In this document: positions 1 to 7,333 of the stretch, in pieces
Layout: each line of letters starts with the position of its first letter
Position numbering within the stretch: the stretch's first letter is position 1
Source of the DNA: Pseudomonadota bacterium
GTDB taxonomy: Bacteria > Pseudomonadota > Alphaproteobacteria > Caulobacterales > Caulobacteraceae
Assembly: GCA_023428785.1 (NCBI GenBank)
Contig: JAEYWU010000052.1
Coordinates: 1 to 10,913, forward strand
Length of the DNA: 10,913 nucleotides
Direction: 5' to 3'
The notes under the pieces: model-generated
Seen by the model: only the letters and a program-made list of their open reading frames with translations
Databases searched by the model: none
Told to the model about the DNA's origin: nothing
Made by a program: the position numbers and the translations under genes

Positions 1-1019
1 GTCGTCGTGTTCGAGATTTCATAGTTGGTCGTCTCGCCGGTTTCACCCGACCGCGACGACGGGCCTTGTCCGGCGGTCAGGGCGCCCTCGCCCTCGGGCA
101 GTTGCTCGGCGACACCAACCGCGCCGCCTTCGGCGCCCTGGCTGTCTTCCGCCGTGGATTCCGAGCTGGAGGTCGAGCGCACGACCTGACCGTCGGGATC
201 GAACTGCTGGGCCTGGATGGTCTGGCGTGTTTCGTCGATATCGGCTGTCACCTGAACCCGGGCGGCGCCCGGGCCGACCACGCCCTCGACCAGGTTCAGC
301 AGGGTCGCCTGCAGTCGATGCTCGATCTCGGCCCGGCGTTCTGAAGCCGCCGCCGCCGAGAAGCCTTCGCCCTCGCCGCCCGCCGCCAGCAGGCGGTTGT
401 TGGCGTCCACGATCGTCACCCGGTCGGGCCGCAGCCCCGTCACCGCCGTCGAGACCAGTTGCTGGACGGCCTGGATTTCCTCGCCGGTCAGTTCACGGCC
501 GCCCGTGTCGATCGAGACCGAAGCCGTCACCGGCGCAGCCTCGGCCTGGAACAGCTGGCGCTCCGGCAGGGCGATCAGGACCCGGGCATTGTTGACGCCG
601 CGCATGGACATCAGGGTCCGCGCGATCTCGCCTTCGATCGCGCGCTTACGGTTCATGTTCTGCTGGAATTCGGTCTGACCAAGGGCCGACTGGGCGTCGA
701 ACAGCTCGTAGCCCACGCTCCCAGAGGTCACGAGCCCCCGCTCGGCCAGCATCAGACGAGCCGTGCCGACCTCGTCGCGATTGACCATGATGGTCGAACC
801 GTCGCCGCGCGCCTCATAGGCTATCCCGGCCTGATCCAGCGCCGAGGTGACCTCGGCCGCCTCCCGCAGATCCAGATTGGAATACAGCAGAGCTGACGGC
901 GTTTCGCCGACGCGCAACATCAAGGCCACGAGCACCGCAGCGACACCCGCGGCCACGCCCGCGAGCGCCGCCAGGCGCCCAATGCCGAATCTTTGAACCG
1001 CCGCCGAAAAGCCGCCCAC
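1..1019 (-). CDS. fliF: Flagellar MS-ring protein FliF (C-terminus cut by window edge)
   Basis: FliF forms the MS ring in the inner membrane, the base on which the flagellar rotor (FliG) and export gate are built. 339 codons are visible, reading from a GTG at 1019 down to the window edge; the family is about 530-570 residues, so the second transmembrane helix and FliG-binding tail lie outside. Visible parts: a first transmembrane helix at about residues 15-36; the YscJ/FliF ring-building region at about 45-220, including the stretches TEFQQNMNRKRAIEGEIART and RVLIALPERQLF; then the start of the FliF C-terminal domain, with a low-complexity Ser/Glu/Gly-rich insert and the typical TTNYEIS motif at the edge. 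An in-frame TAG lies upstream of the GTG. GTG fits the family N-terminus (short lead, then RFGIGRLAALAG) and has a GGGGCGGAA purine stretch before it; an upstream CTG is less likely. In Caulobacter, fliG and other switch genes follow. Confidence 0.96.
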   Translation of the reverse strand, partial: MGGFSAAVQRFGIGRLAALAGVAAGVAAVLVALMLRVGETPSALLYSNLDLREAAEVTSALDQAGIAYEARGDGSTIMVNRDEVGTARLMLAERGLVTSGSVGYELFDAQSALGQTEFQQNMNRKRAIEGEIARTLMSMRGVNNARVLIALPERQLFQAEAAPVTASVSIDTGGRELTGEEIQAVQQLVSTAVTGLRPDRVTIVDANNRLLAAGGEGEGFSAAAASERRAEIEHRLQATLLNLVEGVVGPGAARVQVTADIDETRQTIQAQQFDPDGQVVRSTSSSESTAEDSQGAEGGAVGVAEQLPEGEGALTAGQGPSSRSGETGETTNYEISNTT

Positions 1020-1084
1020 GCGTTCCGCCCCAACACCGGAATCGGACGACCGATCCCCACTAGGCAGAAAGTGCCGCCCGGGTG

Positions 1085-1100
1085 GTAAACGGGCTGTTAA
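1085..1100 (-). promoter_or_regulatory. Candidate CtrA-binding site upstream of fliF
   Basis: On the minus strand the bases read TTAA, then seven bases (CAGCCCG), then TTTAC. The CtrA consensus is TTAA-N7-TTAAC, so there is a single mismatch. The site ends about 65 bases before the proposed fliF start, which is where a CtrA box overlapping the -35 region would be expected. Caulobacter early flagellar operons, including fliF, are known CtrA targets. Binding is inferred from the pattern and the context. Confidence 0.6.
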
Positions 1101-1111
1101 ACTGCTCGGCT

Positions 1112-1131
1112 AACGCGGTTTTTTCCGCGCT
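1112..1131 (-). other. Small hairpin after the amino-acid dehydrogenase gene
   Basis: CGCGG (1114-1118) and CCGCG (1125-1129) pair around six identical bases. One G-U and one A-U pair extend the stem to seven on the minus strand. It begins immediately after the TAA stop of the dehydrogenase gene. No U-run follows the stem, so it is at best a weak terminator or an mRNA 3'-end hairpin. Confidence 0.3.
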
Positions 1132-2214
1132 TTACACCTGACAGCGGGCTTCTCCGGCCGCCTTTATGCGGGCTTCTGCGATGGCGTCGGCGACCTCGTG
1201 GGTCGGACGTCCTTCGGCGGCCGAGCGCTCGAACACCTCTTCCAGCGTCTCCATCAGGCGAACCAGCTTGGTCTCGACCCAGGCCGGATCATAGGTCCCG
1301 CCCGTCTGGCGCGCCTTGAGTTCGGAAGCGACATTGATGATGCCGCCGCCATTTACGACATAGTCAGGCGCATACAACACGCCCGACGCCGCCAGGCGTT
1401 CGCCGATCTCGGGAGTCTTGAGCTGGTTGTTGGCCGCACCGCACACCGCCTTGACCTTCAGACGCGGCAGGGTCTCGGCGTTCAGCGTCGCGCCCAGCGC
1501 GCACGGGGCATAGATGTCGGCGGCCACATCATAGATCGCATCCGGCGACACGATCTCGGCGTTGTTGCGCTCGGCGACCTCGCGCAGGACCGCCTCGTTG
1601 ATGTCCGTAACGATGAGCTTGGCGCCCGCCGCATGCAGCTTGTCGCACAGATAGGCTCCGACATGGCCCGCCGCGCCCTGAACCGAGATGGTCAGGCCGT
1701 TCAGGTCGTCCTGGCCCCACACGCGACGCGCGGTGACCAGGGTCGAGCGGAACACGCCCTCGGCCGTCACAGGGCTGGGATCGCCCGAGCCCCACGGACC
1801 GTCAGACAGACCCAGCACATATTCGGTGGTCTTACGCGCCTCGGCGATGTCGGCGACCGACACGCCCACGTCCTCGGCCGAATAGTAGCATCCGCCCAGT
1901 GTGTTGATCGCCCGGCCGAACGCCTGAAACAGCTCAGGGGTCTTCTGGGTCTTGGCGTCGCCGATGATGACCGACTTGCCGCCGCCCATCTCGAGGTCGG
2001 CGACCGCGTTCTTGTAGCTCATGCCCTTGGACAGGCGCAGCACGTCCGTCAGCGCCTCTTCCGAAGAGGCGTAGTTCCACATCCGGCAGCCGCCGGCGGC
2101 CGGGCCGCGGGCGGTGGAGTGGACCGCGATGATGGCCTTCAGGCCGGTCTTCTCGTCATAAAAGGCGTGAACGCCCTCGTGTCCCGCGAAGGACGGCGAA
2201 TCGAAGAGGGTCAT
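1132..2214 (-). CDS. Glu/Leu/Phe/Val-family amino-acid dehydrogenase (leucine dehydrogenase-like)
   Basis: This is probably an NAD-dependent oxidative deaminase of branched-chain or aromatic amino acids, converting them to 2-oxo acids and ammonium. It is 360 residues, the usual length for leucine dehydrogenase. Seen in the sequence: GGCRMW at 41-46; Lys68 in GMSYKNA; Lys80 in GGGKSVIIGD; Asp115 in SAEDVG; and YVVNGGGIINVASEL near 305. These match the substrate-carboxylate lysine, catalytic lysine and catalytic-site aspartate of leucine dehydrogenases. The nucleotide-binding turn reads GAAGHVG (170-176), one residue longer than the family's usual GxGxxA/G. The ATG at 2214 (MTLFDSPSF) is chosen because it matches the family N-terminus; the frame stays open upstream, but those 28 codons look non-coding. 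The ribosome-binding site is weak. Exact substrate (Leu, Val or Phe) cannot be read from the sequence. Confidence 0.9.
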   Translation of the reverse strand: MTLFDSPSFAGHEGVHAFYDEKTGLKAIIAVHSTARGPAAGGCRMWNYASSEEALTDVLRLSKGMSYKNAVADLEMGGGKSVIIGDAKTQKTPELFQAFGRAINTLGGCYYSAEDVGVSVADIAEARKTTEYVLGLSDGPWGSGDPSPVTAEGVFRSTLVTARRVWGQDDLNGLTISVQGAAGHVGAYLCDKLHAAGAKLIVTDINEAVLREVAERNNAEIVSPDAIYDVAADIYAPCALGATLNAETLPRLKVKAVCGAANNQLKTPEIGERLAASGVLYAPDYVVNGGGIINVASELKARQTGGTYDPAWVETKLVRLMETLEEVFERSAAEGRPTHEVADAIAEARIKAAGEARCQV

Positions 2215-2263
2215 GGAGAACCCGTGTACTGTTGAAGGGGGATGTTTGTTGGGGCGCCCCTTA

Positions 2264-2284
2264 GCCCCCTCCTTCCGCGGGGGC
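2264..2284 (-). terminator. GC-rich hairpin between hydrolase and dehydrogenase genes
   Basis: GCCCCC (2264-2269) and GGGGGC (2279-2284) form a 6-bp all-GC stem with a 9-base loop. It lies 20 bases past the stop of the lipoprotein hydrolase gene and 50 bases before the dehydrogenase start, next to a perfect palindrome GGGGCGCCCC (2251-2260). No U-tract follows, so intrinsic termination is uncertain; it could equally act in the dehydrogenase leader. The remainder of this 90-base gap shows no clear promoter. Confidence 0.3.
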
Positions 2285-2304
2285 AACCCCGGCGCCAATC
2301 CTGA

Positions 2305-3288
2305 TCAGCGTTCACGCGGCGGGATGGGACCGGCGCCCGAAGGCCAGGGCGCATCGGGGTCCAGAATGAACGACAGGACGTCCCCCATCACGGCCTCGGC
2401 CCCGAGATCACGCACCAGCAGGTGCCGCCCCTCAGGATAGAAGGCGGTGCGCGCGCCGTCGGGCAGGACCGCTAGGGCTCGCTGCGTCGGCTCCATGGCA
2501 ATCAACTGGTCTCGCCCCCCATAGAAGTATGCGACCGGAGGCCGCACGTGGGCCAGGCCCCGGTATCCGGACTCCATCGTATCGACCAGACCATAGACCG
2601 CCGCGAATCGCGTCGTCAGGCTCATGTCCGGATCGCGCCCCATCCGGTAGAGCTCCATGAGGTTGTTCGAGGCGTAGAGGTCCTCCGTCACGAACTCCGG
2701 CGGCTCGGCGGCCGTGTCGCCCAGCAAGTGCGCCGCCAGCCACAGGGCGACCCGGTTCGGAACCGGCTGGGCCGACCAGCCCCACACCGCCGGCGCCAGC
2801 AACGCGACCCGGTCCACCGTGGGCGGCGCAGCGGACGCCATGGCCGAGATGATCACGGCCGAACCCAGGCTTTCGCCGACCACCGCCACGGGCGCTCCGG
2901 GATGGCGCTCCCGCACCAGCCGTACAACTGTGCGCAGGTCCTGCACCAACAGGTCTTCACCCGCCCAGACGCCCCGATTCGGCGCACCGCCGAATCCGCG
3001 CTGGTCATAGGCATAGGTCGTCACGCCGCGTTCAGCCCACCACGGCCCGGCCATCCACCAGGTGGAGCGGCTGTCGTTCATGCCATGCAGGGCCACAACG
3101 ACGGCCCGCGGCTCTCCCTCGGCTTGCCAGATGCTGAGGGGCAGCCGGGCGCCGTCGTCCGCAATCACGACGTCCGTCTCGATCCGCGCGCCCTGGAAAC
3201 CCGCCGGGACCGGCTGCGGCGACTGCATCGCTGGCGCGCACGCCGTCAGCCCCAGCATCACCGCCGCCAGGAGCAGGAGGCGGTTCAT
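2305..3288 (-). CDS. Lipoprotein alpha/beta hydrolase (lysophospholipase / monoacylglycerol-lipase-like)
   Basis: This is a 327-residue serine hydrolase, likely anchored to a membrane by a lipid. The N-terminus MNRLLLLAAVMLGLTAC is a lipoprotein signal peptide with lipobox LTAC and the modified cysteine at 17. The fold's landmarks are present: the oxyanion strand VVVALHGMNDS (His68-Gly69); the nucleophile elbow VVGESLGSA with Ser140; Asp260 in YFYGGRDQL; and His289 in YPEGRHLL. YDQRGFGGAPNRG near 94-106 is typical of the monoglyceride lipase / PldB-like group (COG2267). The substrate is unknown, probably a lipid or other ester. The gene starts one base after the stop of the DUF3253 gene (TGA-G-ATG), so the two are probably translationally coupled; whether their products work together is unknown. 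Confidence 0.88.
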   Translation of the reverse strand: MNRLLLLAAVMLGLTACAPAMQSPQPVPAGFQGARIETDVVIADDGARLPLSIWQAEGEPRAVVVALHGMNDSRSTWWMAGPWWAERGVTTYAYDQRGFGGAPNRGVWAGEDLLVQDLRTVVRLVRERHPGAPVAVVGESLGSAVIISAMASAAPPTVDRVALLAPAVWGWSAQPVPNRVALWLAAHLLGDTAAEPPEFVTEDLYASNNLMELYRMGRDPDMSLTTRFAAVYGLVDTMESGYRGLAHVRPPVAYFYGGRDQLIAMEPTQRALAVLPDGARTAFYPEGRHLLVRDLGAEAVMGDVLSFILDPDAPWPSGAGPIPPRER

Positions 3289-3289
3289 C

Positions 3290-3595
3290 TCAGTCGTCGA
3301 GATCCGTCGCCGTCTGGACTGGCGCGGCAGCGGCTTCCTCGGCGGTCGGCAACCGCAGCCGGATCACGCCCTTGATCTTGGCCGGGTCGATCGCCTTGCC
3401 CTTCTTGGTGATCACCAGCTTGCCCTGCCGCATCAGCCCCAGCGCGGTGGTCTTCACCTTGGGCAGCACTCGCTGCCACTGTTCGGGCTGGAGGGTTTTG
3501 GCGACCTCCGCCGGCTCAATGCTGGCCTTGCCCACCCCTTGAGGATCGACCTTGGAAAGGCGTTCAAAGATGGCGGCTTCAATGGGATCAGACAT
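3290..3595 (-). CDS. DUF3253 family protein
   Basis: A 101-residue soluble protein of unknown function. The order of conserved pieces matches DUF3253: an N-terminal helix (IEAAIFERL), a central EVAKTLQPEQWQRVLPKVKT segment at about 30-50, the basic stretch GKLVITKKGKAIDPAKIKG, and a final IRLRL strand. This resembles a small winged-helix-like fold, which is an inference. The C-terminus (about 86-101) is an Ala/Asp-rich tail. The ATG at 3595 (MSDPIEAA) is preferred over an ATG 12 codons upstream because AAGG precedes it at good spacing and the upstream residues do not look like the family. Its stop is one base before the start of the lipoprotein hydrolase gene. Confidence 0.82.
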   Translation of the reverse strand: MSDPIEAAIFERLSKVDPQGVGKASIEPAEVAKTLQPEQWQRVLPKVKTTALGLMRQGKLVITKKGKAIDPAKIKGVIRLRLPTAEEAAAAPVQTATDLDD

Positions 3596-3684
3596 GCCCG
3601 CCTTATGCGATCCCCAGGCGCCTCGCCGCAAGACCGATCATCTTGGCGATGGTCTGTCCGAACGCGCCGGACCGCGATCTGATT

Positions 3685-4365
3685 TCAGACTCGTCCCACC
3701 ACCGGAATGAGGGCGCCGGTGATTCCGCCCGCCTCGGCGGACGCCAGGAACAGGATCACCGAAGCCAGCTCGTCCGTCGTCACCCACTTCGAAGGGTCCG
3801 CATCCGGCATGTCTTTGCGATTGGCCGGCGTGTCGATGATCGACGGCAGGACGGCGTTCACCGTCACCCTGCCCTTGAACTCCTCGGCCAGGGCCTCGGT
3901 CAGCCGATGCACACCCGCCTTGGAGGCCGCATAGGCTCCCATGCCCATTCCTGCCGAGATAGCGCCATTGGCGCCGATGTTGACCACCCGGCCCGATCCG
4001 CTCGTCACCAGCGCCGGCAAGGCTGACCGCGTCGTATTCAGCGCTGTCAGCAGGTTCATCCGGTGCATCCGGTCCCAGGAGTCGTTCAAGGCGCCGTCCA
4101 CGGGTTCCCAGACAAAGCCGCCGGCGATGTTCACCAGCGCATCCGCGCCGCCCAGGATCGAAACCGCTCCTTCGACGGCGACGGCGGCCTGCGTCGGGTC
4201 TGTCAGGTCCACGCCGCCCTGGATGGCGTCAGCCTCGAATCCTTCAGGCGCCGCGTCAGCATGATCCAGCGCCGCCACCCGCCACCCCGCAGCGCGCGCG
4301 CGCGCGACAACGGTCCGGCCCAGGGCGCCAAAGGCCCCGGTGACGATCAGATTGCGACCCTGCAT
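3685..4365 (-). CDS. SDR-family NAD(P)-dependent oxidoreductase, atypical active site
   Basis: A 226-residue short-chain dehydrogenase/reductase. The cofactor motif TGAFGALG is at 9-16, an acidic Asp34 ends the second strand (favouring NAD over NADP), NIAGG is at 79-83, and the catalytic YAASK has Tyr145 and Lys149. The classical catalytic serine, expected about 12-13 residues before the tyrosine in an SS motif, is replaced: the stretch reads NIGANGAISAG, with Ala132/Asn133 there and the nearest serine at 137. Dihydropteridine-reductase-like SDRs also lack that serine, so it may be a related reductase; the substrate is unknown. The ATG at 4365 is chosen because AGGAG lies nine bases before it; a GTG eight codons upstream would include that ribosome-binding site in the coding region. 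The gene follows cysNC on the same strand after a 125-base gap. Confidence 0.88.
   Translation of the reverse strand: MQGRNLIVTGAFGALGRTVVARARAAGWRVAALDHADAAPEGFEADAIQGGVDLTDPTQAAVAVEGAVSILGGADALVNIAGGFVWEPVDGALNDSWDRMHRMNLLTALNTTRSALPALVTSGSGRVVNIGANGAISAGMGMGAYAASKAGVHRLTEALAEEFKGRVTVNAVLPSIIDTPANRKDMPDADPSKWVTTDELASVILFLASAEAGGITGALIPVVGRV
4292..4306. repeat. GC dinucleotide run inside the SDR gene
   Basis: Fifteen bases of uninterrupted alternating G and C lie in the codons for ARARA, residues 21-25 of the SDR protein. Dinucleotide runs of this length can slip during replication and would shift the frame near the N-terminus. In this GC-rich genome it may simply reflect Ala/Arg codon choice. 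Confidence 0.7.
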
Positions 4366-4403
4366 GATGGAAAACTCCTGGCTAGACACAGTGAAGACCG
4401 GCC

Positions 4404-4425
4404 CGCGCCTCCCGGGAAAGGCGCG
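4404..4425. other. Inverted repeat between cysNC and the SDR gene
   Basis: CGCGCCT (4404-4410) and AGGCGCG (4419-4425) can form a 7-bp stem with an 8-base loop containing CCCGGG. It lies 65 bases past the cysNC stop and about 40 bases before the SDR start. No U-run follows in either direction. It may be a terminator-like or leader hairpin; the rest of the gap shows only the SDR ribosome-binding site. Confidence 0.35.
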
Positions 4426-4490
4426 AATGCCATCGTTGTAGGCTCTGACTCATAGCAGGTCAGGAATGGCTCTTGCGGCCTGGCCCAGGC

Positions 4491-6395
4491 TCAATCCGCC
4501 CGCTCCATGTCGTCGATGAGCCACTGAACGATCAACTCGGCCGCCTGCTCGGGCGATGTCGCTGTCGTATCGACGACGATCTCCGCCTGCTCTGGCGCTT
4601 CATACGGACTGTCGATGCCGGTGAAGTTCGTCAGTTCGCCGCTGCGCGCCTTCTTATAGAGGCCCTTTACGTCACGCTGCTCGGCAACCTCCAGTGGCGT
4701 GTCCACGAACACCTCGATGAACTCCCCGTCGTCCAGCAGGTCGCGCGCCATGCGGCGTTCGGCCTGGAACGGGGAGATGAAGGCGGTGACGACGATCAGC
4801 CCGGCGTCCACCATCAGCTTGGCGACCTCCGCGACCCGGCGAATGTTTTCGACCCGGTCCTCCTCGCGGAAGCCCAGGTCTCGTGACAGCCCGTGGCGCA
4901 CATTGTCGCCATCCAGGATGTAGGTGTGCCGGCCCAGCGCATAGAGGCGCTTGTCGACCAGATTGGCGATCGTCGACTTGCCGGCGCCGGACAGGCCCGT
5001 CAGCCAGACCACGCGGCCCCGCTGATTCTTCTGGGCGCTGCGTGCGGCCTTGTCGATATCGATGGCCTGCCACTGGATGTTGTCGGCACGGCGGAGCTGG
5101 AAGTTGATCATACCCGCAGCGACTGTGCGGTTGCTCAGCTTGTCGACGAGAATGAAGCCACCCAGGCTCCGGTTATCTGCATAGGGCTCGAACGCAATTG
5201 TCCGGTCCAGGGAGATGTTGCACTCGGCGATATCGTTCAGCTCGAGCCTCGTGGCGGCCAGCTTCTCGAAGGTGTTCACATTGGTCTTGTGCTTGATCTC
5301 GGTCACTTGGGCCGAGACGGTCTTGGCGCCGAGCTTGAGCAGATAGGATCGCCCGGGGGGCATCGGCTCGTCGTCCATCCAGACGAGGGTGACTCCGAAC
5401 TGATCGGCCACCGCGCACGGATCCTTGGCCGCGACCAGGACGTCGCCGCGTGACACATCGATCTCGTCGGCGAGCGTCAGGGTTACAGACTGGCCGGCTC
5501 CGGCCTCTTCCAGATCCGCCGGCTTGACCACGATCCGTCTGACCTCGCTGGTCCGGCCCGAGGGCAGCACCCGGACCTTGTCGCCCGGTCTCACGGTTCC
5601 GGATGCGATCCGTCCGGAGAATCCGCGGAAGTCCAGGTTCGGCCGGTTCACCCACTGGACCGGCATGCGGAAGCCGTGGTCGGCATCGCGCGATTCAATT
5701 GGCGCGGTCTCCAGCCAGCCCATCAAGGTAGGGCCCGCATACCAGGGTGTCTGATCGCTTCGGGAGGCGATGTTGTCGCCCTTCAGGCCCGAGATCGGGA
5801 TCGCTGTGATGTCGGTCAGGCCGACTTCCCTAGCGAAGGCCAGATAGTCCTCGACGATCGCGTCATAGGCGGTCCTGTCCCAGCCCATCAGGTCCATCTT
5901 GTTGATGGCGAGCACGACATGCCGGATGCCCAGCAGCGAGACGAGATAGGAGTGCCGACGGGTCTGGGTCAGCACGCCTTTGCGCGCATCGATCAGTATC
6001 ACCGCGGCGTCCGCCGTCGAGGCGCCGGTGACCATGTTACGGGTGTATTGTTCGTGGCCGGGCGTGTCGGCGACGATGAACTTTCGGGCCTCCGTCGAGA
6101 AGAAGCGGTAGGCCACGTCGATCGTGATCCCCTGCTCCCGCTCCGCCGCCAGACCGTCGACCAGCAGGGCGAAGTCGATGTCGCCACCCTGGGTGCCGAC
6201 GCGCCGCGAATCCGCCTCCAGCTGCGCCATCTGGTCGTCGAGAACCATCTTGGAATCGTAGAGCAGCCGGCCGATCAGGGTCGACTTGCCGTCATCCACC
6301 GATCCGCAGGTGATGAAACGCAGCAGGCCCTTGTTCTGGTGAGACGTCAGATAGGCGTCGATGTCCGTGGCGATGAGGTCTGACTGATGGGTCAT
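4491..6395 (-). CDS. cysNC: Bifunctional sulfate adenylyltransferase subunit 1 / adenylylsulfate kinase
   Basis: A 634-residue fusion that catalyses two steps of sulfate activation. The N-terminal part (about 20-445) is the GTPase subunit of ATP sulfurylase: P-loop GSVDDGKS at 31-38, DTPGH at 110-114, NKMD at 165-168, then EF-Tu-like beta-barrel domains. It works with CysD to form adenosine 5'-phosphosulfate (APS) from sulfate and ATP, driven by GTP hydrolysis. The C-terminal part (about 455-634) is APS kinase: P-loop GLSGAGKS at 467-474, DGDNVRHGL at 495-503, and FISPF at 539-543 carrying the conserved serine. It makes PAPS. The length matches CysN/CysC (NodQ-type) fusions and both halves look intact. 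The start ATG overlaps the cysD stop by one base (TGATG), so expression is coupled. The absence of a separate cysC nearby is consistent with the fusion. Confidence 0.97.
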   Translation of the reverse strand: MTHQSDLIATDIDAYLTSHQNKGLLRFITCGSVDDGKSTLIGRLLYDSKMVLDDQMAQLEADSRRVGTQGGDIDFALLVDGLAAEREQGITIDVAYRFFSTEARKFIVADTPGHEQYTRNMVTGASTADAAVILIDARKGVLTQTRRHSYLVSLLGIRHVVLAINKMDLMGWDRTAYDAIVEDYLAFAREVGLTDITAIPISGLKGDNIASRSDQTPWYAGPTLMGWLETAPIESRDADHGFRMPVQWVNRPNLDFRGFSGRIASGTVRPGDKVRVLPSGRTSEVRRIVVKPADLEEAGAGQSVTLTLADEIDVSRGDVLVAAKDPCAVADQFGVTLVWMDDEPMPPGRSYLLKLGAKTVSAQVTEIKHKTNVNTFEKLAATRLELNDIAECNISLDRTIAFEPYADNRSLGGFILVDKLSNRTVAAGMINFQLRRADNIQWQAIDIDKAARSAQKNQRGRVVWLTGLSGAGKSTIANLVDKRLYALGRHTYILDGDNVRHGLSRDLGFREEDRVENIRRVAEVAKLMVDAGLIVVTAFISPFQAERRMARDLLDDGEFIEVFVDTPLEVAEQRDVKGLYKKARSGELTNFTGIDSPYEAPEQAEIVVDTTATSPEQAAELIVQWLIDDMERAD

Positions 6396-7333
6396 CAGAA
6401 ATAGCCCTCCTGCTTCTTCTTCTCCATCGAAGCGGCCTGGTCGTGGTCGATCATCCGCCCCTGCCGTTCGGAGGTCGTGGTCAGCAGCATTTCCTGGATG
6501 ATTTCGGGCAGGGTCGCCGCGGTGCTCTCAACTGCGCCCGTCAGAGGATAACAGCCCAGGGTCCGGAACCTCACCGAGCGCATCTGCGGGACTTCTCCCT
6601 CGCGCAGCGGCATCCGGTCATCGTCGACCATGATCAGCGTCCCGTCGCGTTCGACCACCGGCCTCGGCGCCGAATAATACAGTGGTACGATGGGGATGTT
6701 CTCCAGATGGATGTATTGCCACACATCCAGTTCGGTCCAGTTGGAGATCGGGAAGACCCGGATGCTTTCCCCCGGCGCAGTTCGGGTGTTGTAGATGTCC
6801 CAGAGTTCGGGCCGCTGGTTCTTGGGGTCCCAGCGATGACCGGCCGAGCGGAACGAGAAGATCCGCTCCTTGGCGCGGCTCTTTTCCTCGTCGCGCCGTG
6901 CGCCGCCGAACGCCGCGGTAAAGCCGTGCAGATCAAGGGCCTGCTTCAGGCCCTCGGTCTTCCACATGTCGGTATGAAGGGCCGAACCATGGTCAAACGG
7001 ATTGATGCCGCGTGCCTTGGCATCGGGGTTCTGGTGGACAATCAGCTCGAAGCCGAGTTCGGCCGCCATGCGCTCGCGCATCTCGTACATCGCCCGGAAC
7101 TTCCAGGTCGTGTCCACGTGCATCAACGGGAAAGGCGGCGGCGACGGATAAAAAGCCTTCGCCGCCAAGTGAAGCATCACCGCCGAATCCTTGCCGACGG
7201 AGTAGAGCATCACCGGCTTTTCGGATTCGGCCACCACCTCTCGCATGATCTGGATGCTCTCGGCCTCCAGCTGCTCCAGATGGGTAAGCCGGTCATTCGA
7301 AAGGCCGACGTCGCGGGCAGCGTGGATATTCAT
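6395..7333 (-). CDS. cysD: Sulfate adenylyltransferase subunit 2 (ATP sulfurylase small subunit)
   Basis: CysD is the catalytic adenylyl-transferring subunit that joins sulfate to AMP, using the CysN GTPase as partner, in the cytoplasm. It is 312 residues, close to the roughly 300 of other CysD proteins. Visible motifs: PP-loop SVGKDS at 45-50; the MHVDTTWKF strand near 71-79; FGGARRDEEKSRAKERIFSF at 142-161; and RTLGCYPLTGAVES near 237-250, all characteristic of CysD and the related PAPS reductases. The C-terminus KKKQEGYF is typical. The ATG at 7333 overlaps the cysQ stop as ATGA (4 bases), while its own ribosome-binding site is poor; translation is therefore probably coupled to cysQ. Confidence 0.97.
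   Translation of the reverse strand: MNIHAARDVGLSNDRLTHLEQLEAESIQIMREVVAESEKPVMLYSVGKDSAVMLHLAAKAFYPSPPPFPLMHVDTTWKFRAMYEMRERMAAELGFELIVHQNPDAKARGINPFDHGSALHTDMWKTEGLKQALDLHGFTAAFGGARRDEEKSRAKERIFSFRSAGHRWDPKNQRPELWDIYNTRTAPGESIRVFPISNWTELDVWQYIHLENIPIVPLYYSAPRPVVERDGTLIMVDDDRMPLREGEVPQMRSVRFRTLGCYPLTGAVESTAATLPEIIQEMLLTTTSERQGRMIDHDQAASMEKKKQEGYF

Noticed and set aside
66..896. Several overlapping plus-strand open frames in the first kilobase
   Set aside because: They are antisense to fliF, which is unmistakable from its motifs, although it is incomplete at the window edge.
1198..2235. A 345-codon open frame on the plus strand opposite the amino-acid dehydrogenase
   Set aside because: It is the antisense shadow of a well-supported gene; its translation is Arg/Ala/Gly-rich with no recognisable motif.
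2548..3375. A long plus-strand open frame opposite the lipoprotein hydrolase
   Set aside because: Low-complexity Arg/His-rich translation typical of antisense frames in high-GC DNA; the minus-strand gene has a full catalytic triad and lipobox.
3656..3672. Short inverted repeat GTCCG / CGGAC after the SDR gene as a terminator
   Set aside because: Only five base pairs and no U-run; likely by chance at this GC content.
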